From the NCBI RefSeq assembly GCF_013393345.1, contig NZ_QJRF01000069.1, positions 411,558 through 475,557 of the forward strand: a stretch of DNA of 64,000 nucleotides, written 5' to 3'. This DNA comes from Pseudomonas taiwanensis (GTDB lineage: Bacteria > Pseudomonadota > Gammaproteobacteria > Pseudomonadales > Pseudomonadaceae). The notes beneath the pieces were generated by a model. That model saw only the letters and a list, made by a program, of their open reading frames with translations. It made no database searches and was not told the DNA's origin. A program made the position numbers and the translations under genes. Below, piece by piece: positions 44,520 through 53,824 of the stretch (positions are counted from its first letter, which is position 1; the number at the start of each line of letters is the position of its first letter).

Positions 44520-46478
44520 TCAAGGGAGCACGAGGCCGCCAGCATCCTTGTGCAACTGGCGCAGGTGCGCGCCGATGGCCTTGAGGTTGGCCTCGGTGGC
44601 GTTCAGCTCGGCCATGCGCTGGGGTTCCAGCAGGCTGCGGACTTCGCGGTCGAGGTCAACGCTGAGTTTGTGCATGGTTTGCTGACGGGTGCTGCTTTCG
44701 GCCTCCAGGCGCTGCCACTCCGCGCTCTGCGGCAGGCCGTAGCCACCTTGCAGCAGTTCAGCCGGGCGGCTGAGGAATCCGCTGTTGGCGAGCATCTGTT
44801 CCAGGGTCCCGCCGGCCTTGGCGAAGCGTGTCTGTCCGGCCTGTTCGCGGGAGCTCAGGTAGTTGCGCTTGAGCTCGTCCTGGGCCAACAGCAGCTGGCG
44901 GCGTTGGGCAGCCTGTTCCAGCAGGAGCAGGGCGGCACTGGCACGCAGGTCGGCTTTGTCGAACCAGGGGCGGCGTTGTTCGGCGGTAAGCTCCAGCCAG
45001 TCCTCGACTTCTTTCTGGGGCACCTCGAGGCGCTCGCGGAGAATCTTGAACATGGCCTGGTAGCGGTCACGGAAGGAGTCGAAGCGATACCCCAGGCGCA
45101 GCGCTTCCTTGGGGTCGTCCAGTGGCGTGCGGTCAGCGACACCGCGGCCTTCCAGGAGCTTGAGCAGGCCGTTGGGCATGATGCTGTCGAGATCTCGCAG
45201 CGCCGGGTGGTCGGTGCCGCTGCGCAGCAGTTTGAGGGTTTCCACCGCGCAGTTGTTGGAGAGGAACCAGTAGTCGCCGTCGTAGCTCCAGTGCATCTCG
45301 GCGGCATGCTCCACCAGGGTTTCCACTTCCTCGCGGCTGAGCTTGAGCGGCACTGAAGCGAGGCTGCGCAGTTCCACCTTGGTGTATTCCTCGATCACCT
45401 GATGCAACGGCAGCACGAACAGGCGCGAAGGGTAGGCGCCGGTGAGGCCGTCCCAGCTCGACAGTTGCACGTCGCCGACGAAGGCGCGGTAGGACAGCAC
45501 CAGATGCTGGTCGAGGTCGAGGCGGCAGTCCGGCCCGCGCGGGCGGCCAGGGGCGCAGATCACCAGGCGCAGCATGCTGTGACCCCAGCGGCTCACCCAG
45601 TTCTGGTTGGCTTCGGCGAACAGGTAGTCGACTTCGTAGACACGGTCCGGGTCGAGTTTGCCCAGGGGCTGCTTGCCGAAGTCGCGGCCGGCGTTGAGGT
45701 AGGCGTAGCCGTCGTTGCAGGTGGCCTGATGTTCAGGTGCCCAGCCGAAATGTTCGCGGTAATAGCGGTAGAGCGCAGGACGGCGGCAGGCGTAGGCCGG
45801 GTCGAGGAGGAAGTACTCCATGTTCACTGCGACGAATTCGCGGGCGTTCTTCAGCTCGTAGATATCCGGGCTGCGCGCCACCTGATGATTGTCCTGCTCG
45901 CGCTGCCCGCGCTTGCCGACGTACTGGGGCCAGCCGGCGAGGTCGAGAAGGCGCGGGTCGTCACTCAGGGTGAAACGGCGTTCTGTCTGGCCCCGGCAGT
46001 CGCCGGGCAGGCCCACTCGGCCGTTGCTGGATGCCTGGTTGCGACAACGGAACTGTTGCGTCTTTTCGGCGGGGGACCAGAGGCGCGCGCGGTCGTAGAG
46101 ATGGGTCAGTTCGTGAAGCACGGTGGCGAGCATTTCGCGGCGCACAGTGCCGTGGACGCGGTTGGTCTTCTGGGTCGCCCCACGGCCGTCGGTGAGGCCC
46201 GGCAGCAGATTGCGGTTGAGCACCAGGGCGTCGAAGCGGGTGGCACGGCCGTAGCCGTTCTCGGGCAGGTCGTCGCTCCAGCCCACTGTCACCTCGCGGT
46301 CCAGCCGCTCGACGAAGGACGGGGGCAGGGCCGCGAGGGCTTCGTCGAGTAGCTGTTGGCTGGCCTGACGCTGGGGCGTGGTCAGCCCTTCGTCATCCAG
46401 TACCAGGCGCAATTCGGCCCGGGCAGTACCGGCCAGCAGCAGGACGCTCAGGCCGAGCAGGCGCAACCAGGTGTTCAG
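44520..46478 (-). CDS. DUF4105 (Lnb N-terminal-type) secreted protein with zincin-like motif
   Basis: This protein of about 652 residues starts, in my reading, at a CTG (46478) or TTG (46466), because no ATG or GTG precedes the signal peptide (WLRLLGLSVLLLAGTARA). The first 300 residues contain HELTH at 122-126, an HExxH zinc-protease motif, with a downstream REFVAVNMEYF stretch offering Glu ligands. The DUF4105 domain (about 280-460) has SRWGHSML (His300) and LSNNCAVET (Cys410), a possible permuted papain-like pair. A long helical C-terminus follows. It is 19 bp downstream of a DUF2388 gene. The substrate and role are unknown. Confidence 0.8.
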   Translation of the reverse strand: MNTWLRLLGLSVLLLAGTARAELRLVLDDEGLTTPQRQASQQLLDEALAALPPSFVERLDREVTVGWSDDLPENGYGRATRFDALVLNRNLLPGLTDGRGATQKTNRVHGTVRREMLATVLHELTHLYDRARLWSPAEKTQQFRCRNQASSNGRVGLPGDCRGQTERRFTLSDDPRLLDLAGWPQYVGKRGQREQDNHQVARSPDIYELKNAREFVAVNMEYFLLDPAYACRRPALYRYYREHFGWAPEHQATCNDGYAYLNAGRDFGKQPLGKLDPDRVYEVDYLFAEANQNWVSRWGHSMLRLVICAPGRPRGPDCRLDLDQHLVLSYRAFVGDVQLSSWDGLTGAYPSRLFVLPLHQVIEEYTKVELRSLASVPLKLSREEVETLVEHAAEMHWSYDGDYWFLSNNCAVETLKLLRSGTDHPALRDLDSIMPNGLLKLLEGRGVADRTPLDDPKEALRLGYRFDSFRDRYQAMFKILRERLEVPQKEVEDWLELTAEQRRPWFDKADLRASAALLLLEQAAQRRQLLLAQDELKRNYLSSREQAGQTRFAKAGGTLEQMLANSGFLSRPAELLQGGYGLPQSAEWQRLEAESSTRQQTMHKLSVDLDREVRSLLEPQRMAELNATEANLKAIGAHLRQLHKDAGGLVLP

Positions 46479-46497
46479 GGGCTGATGCTCGCGTGGG

Positions 46498-46818
46498 TCA
46501 GAGGGCGACGATGGTTTCCGCCAGGGCCAGGTCGCTGGCCTCGCGGGCTTGCGGGAACTGTTCGCGCAGGGCGGCGAAGGCGGCTTCCAGCTGGGCGCCA
46601 CGGATCTCGCCGGCGCTGGCGACGAAGCTGGCGGCGTCATCGCGGGCGGCCACGACCACTTTCATGTCGCGGATCGAAGTGGTGGTATCGGAGGTGAAAT
46701 CGAGGGTGCGGTCCAGCGCGCGGACGATGATGTTGCTGGTCGCCACCAGGGTCTGGGCCTGGGCGGCACCGGCTACGAGGAAAAGGGCGATGGCTGCGAC
46801 AGACAGCGAGCGGCGCAT
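46498..46818 (-). CDS. DUF2388 periplasmic protein (copy 1)
   Basis: This 106-residue protein has a signal peptide cut after AAQA and a mature domain with VVAARDDAASFVASAGEIRGAQLEAAF split across residues 55-80, the DUF2388 hallmark. No cysteines are present. It shares this core with the gene at 46986-47303, so the two are tandem paralogues. It lies 19 bp upstream of the DUF4105 gene on the same strand, indicating one operon. Function is unknown; periplasmic location is inferred from the leader. Confidence 0.85.
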   Translation of the reverse strand: MRRSLSVAAIALFLVAGAAQAQTLVATSNIIVRALDRTLDFTSDTTTSIRDMKVVVAARDDAASFVASAGEIRGAQLEAAFAALREQFPQAREASDLALAETIVAL

Positions 46819-46985
46819 GGAAGCTCTCCGAAGGAAATTTCTAAGGTATTGGACGGAAATACCCTACGGCGGTTCTATGCCGCGGGCATCGGGCGCGAAG
46901 GTTAGCGGAATGGACGGACGAGGGCCAGGCGCTGCGGGGCATGCAGGCCGATGGACCGCGCAATGCGCGGCCCCGGAGTGTGCCG

Positions 46986-47303
46986 TCAGAGCGTCAGGAT
47001 GGCCTGGGCCAGTTGGAGATCGCTGGCCGCCAGTTGCGGCTGGGTGGAGCGGATGTGCTTGAACGCGGCTTCCAGCTGGGCACCCCGGATATCGCCGGAG
47101 CTGGCCACGAAGCTGGCGGCATCGTCACGGGCTGCGAGCACGATCTTGTCATCCTTGAAGGAAGAGGTGACATCGGACGTGGCATCGGAGGTTGCCGCGA
47201 CGGCGTTGACGACGGCGTCAGTGGTTACCACGAAGCTGGTGGCCGATGCGCTGGTGGCGAGCGCCAACAGGGCGGCGGCGCTGAGTAGGCGAAGAGAGGT
47301 CAT
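46986..47303 (-). CDS. DUF2388 periplasmic protein (copy 2)
   Basis: This 105-residue protein has a signal peptide (MTSLRLLSAAALLALATSASA) and the same ARDDAASFVAS and IRGAQLEAAF motifs as copy 1, but a different linker and C-terminus (HIRSTQPQLAASDLQLAQA). The 167 bp between the copies show no clear terminator, so the three genes may be co-transcribed. GGAGCCCCC before the ATG supports the start. Function is unknown. Confidence 0.85.
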   Translation of the reverse strand: MTSLRLLSAAALLALATSASATSFVVTTDAVVNAVAATSDATSDVTSSFKDDKIVLAARDDAASFVASSGDIRGAQLEAAFKHIRSTQPQLAASDLQLAQAILTL

Positions 47304-47435
47304 GGGGGCTCCTTTTTACAGACCAATGCGGCAGCGCGAGAAGCGCTGCCGGCTGGGGAAAAGCCTAGTCAAAGTGACGCTTGCGGGCCAGTGCTGGCCA
47401 GGAGCCTGCCATTCCTCGGACAGACGCAGCAGCTG

Positions 47436-47645
47436 TCAGCGCCAGAAGGGACGTTCCAGTTCCTGATAGCGCTCGCTCGGACTGATACCCACATCTGCCA
47501 GCGCGCGCGGGTCCAGCTGCGCGAGCTGGTGCCGGGTGCGGGCGTTGCGCCGCCACATGGCAATGGTGGCGAACAGTCGCAGGTACCAGTGGGTACGCGG
47601 GCTGGTCGTGTGCAATTGGGCGGAGGCAGTGAGGATGCGGTCCAT
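47436..47645 (-). CDS. DUF1127 mini-protein (copy 1)
   Basis: This 69-residue protein has the C-terminal DUF1127 pattern WRRNARTRHQLAQLDPRALADVGIS, then ERYQELERPFWR. Members of this arginine-rich family are small cytoplasmic proteins that can bind RNA or affect phosphate and carbon metabolism in alphaproteobacteria; in Pseudomonas the role is unknown. ATG 47645 is chosen because GGAAGGACGAGC precedes it. A similar gene lies 282 bp upstream on the same strand. Confidence 0.88.
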   Translation of the reverse strand: MDRILTASAQLHTTSPRTHWYLRLFATIAMWRRNARTRHQLAQLDPRALADVGISPSERYQELERPFWR

Positions 47646-47858
47646 GGCGCTCGTCCTTCCCGCGGCAATGCGGGGATGGGTTATGGAAGGCCATGATCTC
47701 GTTCTGCGCGAAGACTGTGCAGTCACAGCAATGGTGAATTGTGCTGTATCAGATGTATTTGAGATAAAACTGTAATGGTCTGATCTGACGCAGCTGTGCC
47801 GGCCCGCTTTCCATCCCAGTCTTACCCGCGGCGCTTTTTCAGGAACCAGAAACGACGA

Positions 47859-47883
47859 AACCCGTCGCTGGCGGCGACGGGTT
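47859..47883 (-). terminator. Terminator after DUF1127 copy 2
   Basis: AACCCGTCGC and GCGACGGGTT form a 10-bp perfect stem around a TGGCG loop, followed on the minus strand by TTTCGTCGTTT. Confidence 0.7.
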
Positions 47884-47927
47884 CTGTCTGGGGTGTTGCT
47901 GTCGGGCCGTTTGGCCCGGCGAACTGC

Positions 47928-48143
47928 TTAGCGCCAGAAGGGCTTGTGCAGCTCGGCTTCGCGCTGGGCTTCGCTGATACCAGCGTCAGCCAACAGGCGG
48001 GGGTCCAGCATGGCCAGTTGATGACGGCTGGCGATGCGGCGCTGCCACAGCAGCAGGGTGGAAACGGTGCGCAGGGCCCACGAGGATTTCGGGGATTGTT
48101 CGGCACTTTCGAAAATCAGGTCGGAACTGAGGGTACGTTCCAT
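47928..48143 (-). CDS. DUF1127 mini-protein (copy 2)
   Basis: This 71-residue protein ends in WQRRIASRHQLAMLDPRLLADAGIS and then QREAELHKPFWR, clearly paralogous to copy 1 (shared RHQLA-LDPR-LAD-GIS and PFWR end). The N-terminus (MERTLSSDLIFESAEQ) is different. GGAAGGACCTGCC supports ATG 48143. A terminator separates the two copies, so they are independently expressed. Confidence 0.88.
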   Translation of the reverse strand: MERTLSSDLIFESAEQSPKSSWALRTVSTLLLWQRRIASRHQLAMLDPRLLADAGISEAQREAELHKPFWR

Positions 48144-48472
48144 GGCGGCAGGTCCTTCCCGCTTGTGGCGGGGCTTGGTTATCAACTGGTGCCTATGATC
48201 TACCCGGAACAGCCGCCACTGTAGTCACAGTTGCTCTAAATTGTGTTGGCCTTTATTAGCATGCTTATCAACTGTTTCGCTGAAATTGTAGGGAACTGTA
48301 TGGGTGCCCCGTTGAATCACTCGTGATCCAACGGGGAACCATAGTTTTTCCTGTTAAGGCAGCGGAAAGCAGGATTTTTGAACAGTACAGTTCCGGATTT
48401 TCAGAAACTGTTTTTTGATCTTTTTGTCAGAATCAAAGGTTACAAGGCCATAACTGTTTTGTTCCAACCGGT
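48144..48472. other. AT-rich intergenic region with a large stem-loop
   Basis: This 329-bp gap is AT-rich compared with its neighbours. CCCCGTTG at 48307-48314 pairs with CAACGGGG at 48329-48336, and the loop itself contains ATCAC/GTGAT, giving a nearly continuous hairpin. There is no adjacent T-run on the minus strand; on the plus strand TTTTT follows after about 10 bp. It may stabilise or end the CoA-transferase transcript, or be part of an unannotated RNA. No gene is seen. Confidence 0.45.
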
Positions 48473-49966
48473 TCAGCTGGCCAGCATTCGTCCGGTTTCT
48501 TCCAGATTGATATGCCAGGCCATGGCTTCACGCAGCACGTGGGGGGTATGCCCGCCCTTGGCGCAGGCCGCGTCGAAGTAGTTCTGTAATGGTTGACGGA
48601 AATCCGGGTGAACACAGTTGTCGATGATCGCGCGCGCTCGCTCGCGGGGCGCCAGACCGCGCAAGTCGGCCAAACCCTGTTCGGTGACGAGGATGTCCAC
48701 ATCGTGCTCGGTATGGTCCACGTGGCTGACCATCGGCACCACGCTGGAAATCGCGCCGCCCTTGGCGATGGACTTGGTGACGAAGATGGCCAGGTGGGCG
48801 TTCCGGGCGAAATCGCCGGAGCCGCCAATGCCGTTCATCATTTTCGTACCACCCACGTGCGTCGAGTTGACGTTGCCGTAGATGTCGAACTCGAGCGCGG
48901 TGTTGATCCCGACGATGCCCAGGCGCCGTACCACTTCCGGGTGGTTGGAGATTTCCTGCGGGCGCAGCACCAGCTTGTCCTTGTAGCGCTCCAGGTTGCC
49001 GAAGACATCACTGTTGCGGCGCGCCGACAGGGTGATGGAGCTGCCGGAGGCGAAGCTCAGCTTGCCGGCGTCGATCAGGTCGAAGGTGGAGTCCTGTAGT
49101 ACCTCGGAGTACATCGTGAGGTCCTGGAAGGGCGACTCGATCAGGCCGCACATCACGGCGTTGGCAATGCTGCCGATGCCGGCCTGCAGTGGCGCGAGGT
49201 TGTTGCTCATGCGCCCGGCTTCCACTTCACGCTTGAAGAAGTCGATCAGGTGGTCGGCGATGGCCTGGGTCTCGTGATCCGGCGGCAGTACAGTCGACAG
49301 GGAGTCCGGCTGATCGGTGATGACGATGGCGGCGATCTTCGCCGGGTCGATCGGGATGGCGGTGCCACCGATGCGGTCATCCACGCGGGTCAGCGGGATC
49401 GGCGTGCGGGTCGGCCGGTAGGTCGGGATATAGATGTCGTGCAGGCCTTCCAGGTTGGGGTTGTGCGCCAGGTTGATCTCGACGATCACGCGCTTGGCGA
49501 AAATCGCGAAGCTGGCGGAGTTGCCCACGGAGGTGGTCGGTACGATGTGGCCTTCTTCAGTGATGGCCACGGCTTCGATCACCGCGATGTCTGGCAGCTT
49601 GAGCTGGTGGTTGCGCAGCTGCTCGACGGTTTCCGACAGGTGCTGGTCGATGAACATCACCTCGCCCGCGTTGATCGCCTTGCGCAGGGTGCTGTCCACC
49701 TGGAACGGCATGCGGCGCGCCAGCACACCGGCTTCGGTGAGCTGCTTGTCGAGGTCATTGCCGAGGCTGGCGCCGGTCATCAGGCTGATCTGCAGCGGCT
49801 GCTCCTTGGCTCGCACGGCCAGCGCCTGGGGCACGGCTTTGGCTTCACCTGCACGGGTGAAGCCGCTCATGCCAACGGTCATGCCGTCTTCGATCAGGGC
49901 AGCGGCGTCGGCCGCACTCATCACCTTGTCCAGCAGGGAGGACAGGCGCACGCGCTCGGAGTACAT
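48473..49966 (-). CDS. Acetyl-CoA hydrolase/succinyl-CoA:acetate CoA-transferase family
   Basis: This 497-residue enzyme moves CoA between acyl groups such as acetate and succinate, linking to the TCA cycle. It has the class I CoA-transferase layout: an N-terminal SGFTRAGEAKAVPQAL segment and a C-terminal part with MYSEVLQD (candidate catalytic Glu), GGTKMMNGIGGSGDFARNA and ILVTEQGLADLRGLAPRERA. GAGGTTTTCCCC before ATG 49966 supports the start. Length matches AarC/Cat1-like proteins. It is transcribed alone from a REP-bounded promoter region. Confidence 0.92.
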   Translation of the reverse strand: MYSERVRLSSLLDKVMSAADAAALIEDGMTVGMSGFTRAGEAKAVPQALAVRAKEQPLQISLMTGASLGNDLDKQLTEAGVLARRMPFQVDSTLRKAINAGEVMFIDQHLSETVEQLRNHQLKLPDIAVIEAVAITEEGHIVPTTSVGNSASFAIFAKRVIVEINLAHNPNLEGLHDIYIPTYRPTRTPIPLTRVDDRIGGTAIPIDPAKIAAIVITDQPDSLSTVLPPDHETQAIADHLIDFFKREVEAGRMSNNLAPLQAGIGSIANAVMCGLIESPFQDLTMYSEVLQDSTFDLIDAGKLSFASGSSITLSARRNSDVFGNLERYKDKLVLRPQEISNHPEVVRRLGIVGINTALEFDIYGNVNSTHVGGTKMMNGIGGSGDFARNAHLAIFVTKSIAKGGAISSVVPMVSHVDHTEHDVDILVTEQGLADLRGLAPRERARAIIDNCVHPDFRQPLQNYFDAACAKGGHTPHVLREAMAWHINLEETGRMLAS

Positions 49967-50103
49967 GGGGAAAACCTCGGACAACGGGGTAGGAGCCGCG
50001 CAGTCTAGGGGCTGGCGGGGCGTCCGACTTCTATACCAAGGTCGAAGAAATGGCTCTATTCAGGGCCTTTTGTCGGTTGGTCAGGTTGTCAGGGCGAAAA
50101 TCC

Positions 50104-50202
50104 TTGTGGGGGCGAATTCATTCGCTAAGGGCTGCGAAGCAGCCCCCAGTGACGTCAACGGGCATGCCTGCGGCCTGCATAGCGAATGAATTCGCCCCCA
50201 CA
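50104..50202. repeat. REP element, TTGTGGGGGCGAATTCATTCGC class
   Basis: TTGTGGGGGCGAATTCATTC at the left and GCGAATGAATTCGCCCCCAC at the right are perfect inverted heads with a short spacer. It fills most of the 316-bp gap between the CoA-transferase promoter and pntB terminator. Confidence 0.92.
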
Positions 50203-50230
50203 TATATAAGCCGGCTCCATGTGCGTCCCA

Positions 50231-50261
50231 AAAACAAAAACCCCGGCACAAGGCCGGGGTT
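50231..50261 (-). terminator. Terminator of the pnt operon
   Basis: AACCCCGGC and GCCGGGGTT form a strong stem at 50239-50261 and the minus strand continues as TTTTTGTTTTT. Confidence 0.92.
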
Positions 50262-50282
50262 CTTGGTATCGCGGGGCAGGAC

Positions 50283-51719
50283 TTAGTCGACAGCCTTGAC
50301 CATGTCCTCGATCACCTTCTTGGCATCGCCGAACACCATCATGGTCTTGTCCATGTAGAACAGTTCGTTGTCCAGGCCGGCGTAGCCGCTGGCCATGGAG
50401 CGCTTGTTCACGATGATGGTCTTGGCCTTGAAGGCTTCCAGGATCGGCATGCCGGCGATGGGCGACTTCGGATCGTTCTTCGCGGCCGGGTTGACCACGT
50501 CGTTCGCGCCGAGCACCAGCACCACGTCGGCCTGACCGAACTCGGAGTTGATATCTTCCATCTCGAACACCTGCTCGTAGGGCACTTCGGCCTCGGCCAG
50601 CAGGACGTTCATGTGGCCCGGCATACGGCCGGCAACCGGGTGGATCGCGTACTTCACGTTCACGCCACGGTGGATCAGCTTCTCGGACAGCTCCATCAGC
50701 GCGTGCTGGGCACGGGCCACCGCCAGGCCGTAGCCGGGGACGATGATCACGCTGTCGGCGTTGGTCAGCAGGAAGGCAGCGTCGTCGGACGAACCGGATT
50801 TCACCGGACGCTGCTCCTGGCTGCCAGCCGCGGCGCCGGCGTCAGCTTCGGCACCGAAGCCGCCGAGGATGACGTTGAAGAAGGAGCGGTTCATCGCCTT
50901 GCACATGATGTAGGAGAGGATCGCACCCGAGGAACCCACGAGGGAGCCGGCGATGATCAGCATCGAGTTGTTCAGCGAGAAGCCGATACCGGCCGCCGCC
51001 CAGCCCGAGTAGCTGTTCAGCATGGACACAACCACCGGCATGTCGGCGCCGCCAATCGGGATGATGATCAGCACGCCGATGACGAAGGCGAGCGCCACCA
51101 GCAGGGCGAAGGCTGCGATGTTGCCGGTGAGGGTGAAGTACAGGCCCAGGCCGATGATGGCCAGGCCGACCAGCAGGTTCAGCTTGTGCTGGCCGGCGAA
51201 CTGCACCGGGGCACCCTGGAACAGGCGGAACTTGTACTTGCCGGACAGCTTGCCGAAGGCGATGACCGAACCGGAGAAGGTGACGGCACCGATGGCTGCG
51301 CCGAGGAACAGTTCCAGGCGGTTACCGGCCGGGATGGCATCACCCAGGGCAGCAACGATACCCAGGGACTGCGGCTCGACGACGGCGGCGATGGCGATGA
51401 ACACCGCAGCCAGGCCGATCATGCTGTGCATGAAGGCGACCAGCTCCGGCATCTTGGTCATTTCGACGCGCTTGGCCATGATCGAACCGGCGGTGCCGCC
51501 GACCAGCAGGCCGACGATCACGTAGCCGATGCCCTGGGTGGCCAGCTCGGCGCCCAGCTTATAGATGAGGCCGACAGTGGTGAGCACGGCGATGGCCATG
51601 CCGATCATGCCGAACAGGTTGCCGCGACGCGACGAAGTCGGGTGCGACAGGCCCTTGAGCGCCTGGATGAAGCACACCGAGGCGACGAGGTAGAGAACAG
51701 TGATCAGGTTCATGCTCAT
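50283..51719 (-). CDS. pntB: NAD(P) transhydrogenase subunit beta PntB
   Basis: This 478-residue subunit forms part of the proton channel and the NADP(H)-binding domain III of the membrane transhydrogenase, which makes NADPH from NADH using proton motive force. About nine helices occupy residues 1-270. Domain III begins near 300 and has the nucleotide motif VPGYGLAVARAQHAL, followed by AIHPVAGRMPGHMNVLLAEA. A MSMNL start gives two close ATG codons (51719 and 51713); the first is used. It follows pntAB by 2 bp and is closed by a terminator. Confidence 0.96.
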   Translation of the reverse strand: MSMNLITVLYLVASVCFIQALKGLSHPTSSRRGNLFGMIGMAIAVLTTVGLIYKLGAELATQGIGYVIVGLLVGGTAGSIMAKRVEMTKMPELVAFMHSMIGLAAVFIAIAAVVEPQSLGIVAALGDAIPAGNRLELFLGAAIGAVTFSGSVIAFGKLSGKYKFRLFQGAPVQFAGQHKLNLLVGLAIIGLGLYFTLTGNIAAFALLVALAFVIGVLIIIPIGGADMPVVVSMLNSYSGWAAAGIGFSLNNSMLIIAGSLVGSSGAILSYIMCKAMNRSFFNVILGGFGAEADAGAAAGSQEQRPVKSGSSDDAAFLLTNADSVIIVPGYGLAVARAQHALMELSEKLIHRGVNVKYAIHPVAGRMPGHMNVLLAEAEVPYEQVFEMEDINSEFGQADVVLVLGANDVVNPAAKNDPKSPIAGMPILEAFKAKTIIVNKRSMASGYAGLDNELFYMDKTMMVFGDAKKVIEDMVKAVD

Positions 51720-51721
51720 GG

Positions 51722-52036
51722 TCAGTGCTTCTCCAACTGCGCTTTCGGCGCTTTCTTCTTGAACATTTCCAGCATGCGGCGGGTGACCAGGAAGCCACCG
51801 AAGACGTTCACCGCGGCCAGTGCCACCGCCAGGGTGCCCATGGCCTTGCCCAGCGGGGTGACGGTGAGGGCGGCGGCCAGCATGGCGCCGACGATCACGA
51901 TCGCCGAGATGGCGTTGGTCACAGCCATCAGCGGGGTGTGCAGGGCCGGGGTGACGTTCCACACCACGTGGTAGCCGACGTAGATGGCCAGCACGAAGAT
52001 GATCAGGTTGTAGATGCCGTCGGAAATCAGGTCCAT
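51722..52036 (-). CDS. pntAB: NAD(P) transhydrogenase subunit alpha, membrane part PntAB
   Basis: This 104-residue protein is the separate membrane segment (domain IIa) of the alpha subunit. It has three or four hydrophobic helices ([53 protein letters not shown]) and ends in a charged [12 protein letters not shown] tail. In E. coli this part is fused to PntA; many Pseudomonas have it split, as here. It lies between pntAA and pntB in one leftward operon. Confidence 0.94.
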   Translation of the reverse strand: MDLISDGIYNLIIFVLAIYVGYHVVWNVTPALHTPLMAVTNAISAIVIVGAMLAAALTVTPLGKAMGTLAVALAAVNVFGGFLVTRRMLEMFKKKAPKAQLEKH

Positions 52037-52047
52037 GGTCTCTATCC

Positions 52048-53208
<1,161 letters not shown>

Positions 53209-53824
53209 TTCAAATCTCCTGCGTGATCGATCTGGTGAACCAGTGCACTGCGGATGGTGCTCTGGCGAGGCGAATCCGCCTTTCAACAGCCTGGTATCGC
53301 AAAGCCGAAACCTGGTGGCGCGGCATTCTGCAATCGGAACCTCAACTGCTTCAAGCAGTTCTGGAGTAAAACGATACAATAACTACAAGTCACGATTCGA
53401 CTTGCTGTCCCTGGCTTCCGTTCCAGACCCCGTCATCACTGGTGGAGGCGAGCCTTCACCAAGGAATCCGATGCCGGTCTCCATCCCCAGGCTGAATGAC
53501 TATCCATCAAAGCAGCGCCAGTACAGGCTTTGGGTACGTGACATCCTGCCGTTAATGGCTGGCGCACTGTTAGTAAGAGTTTTTAATAGTTGCCATAAGG
53601 CTGCGGAAAATGGGCGTTCTGTAGCTTTTGAGAATGCTTGACTACAGGGTCAAGAATTGAGATTTGGCCGTTTTCCGGCAAAAGCGTAGTTCGTCTGCAA
53701 GCCAGTCGTCTTGCGGCCTGCGCCATATTGTCGCGGGTCGTCAGTCAGGTTTCGGGGCTGGCCGTAGTGTGTGCTGAGCGCACGATCGGGGGGGGGCGGT
53801 GTGCACGGCGCACCCAACCGGGGC
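53209..53824. other. Intergenic region upstream of pntAA
   Basis: This 616-bp gap is AT-richer around 53360-53640 and includes the pnt promoter region. AACTGCTTCAAGCAGTT at 53344-53360 is a perfect 8-1-8 palindrome and a good operator candidate. An eight-G run lies at about 53789. The open frames here do not look like coding sequence. Nothing else was identified. Confidence 0.45.
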
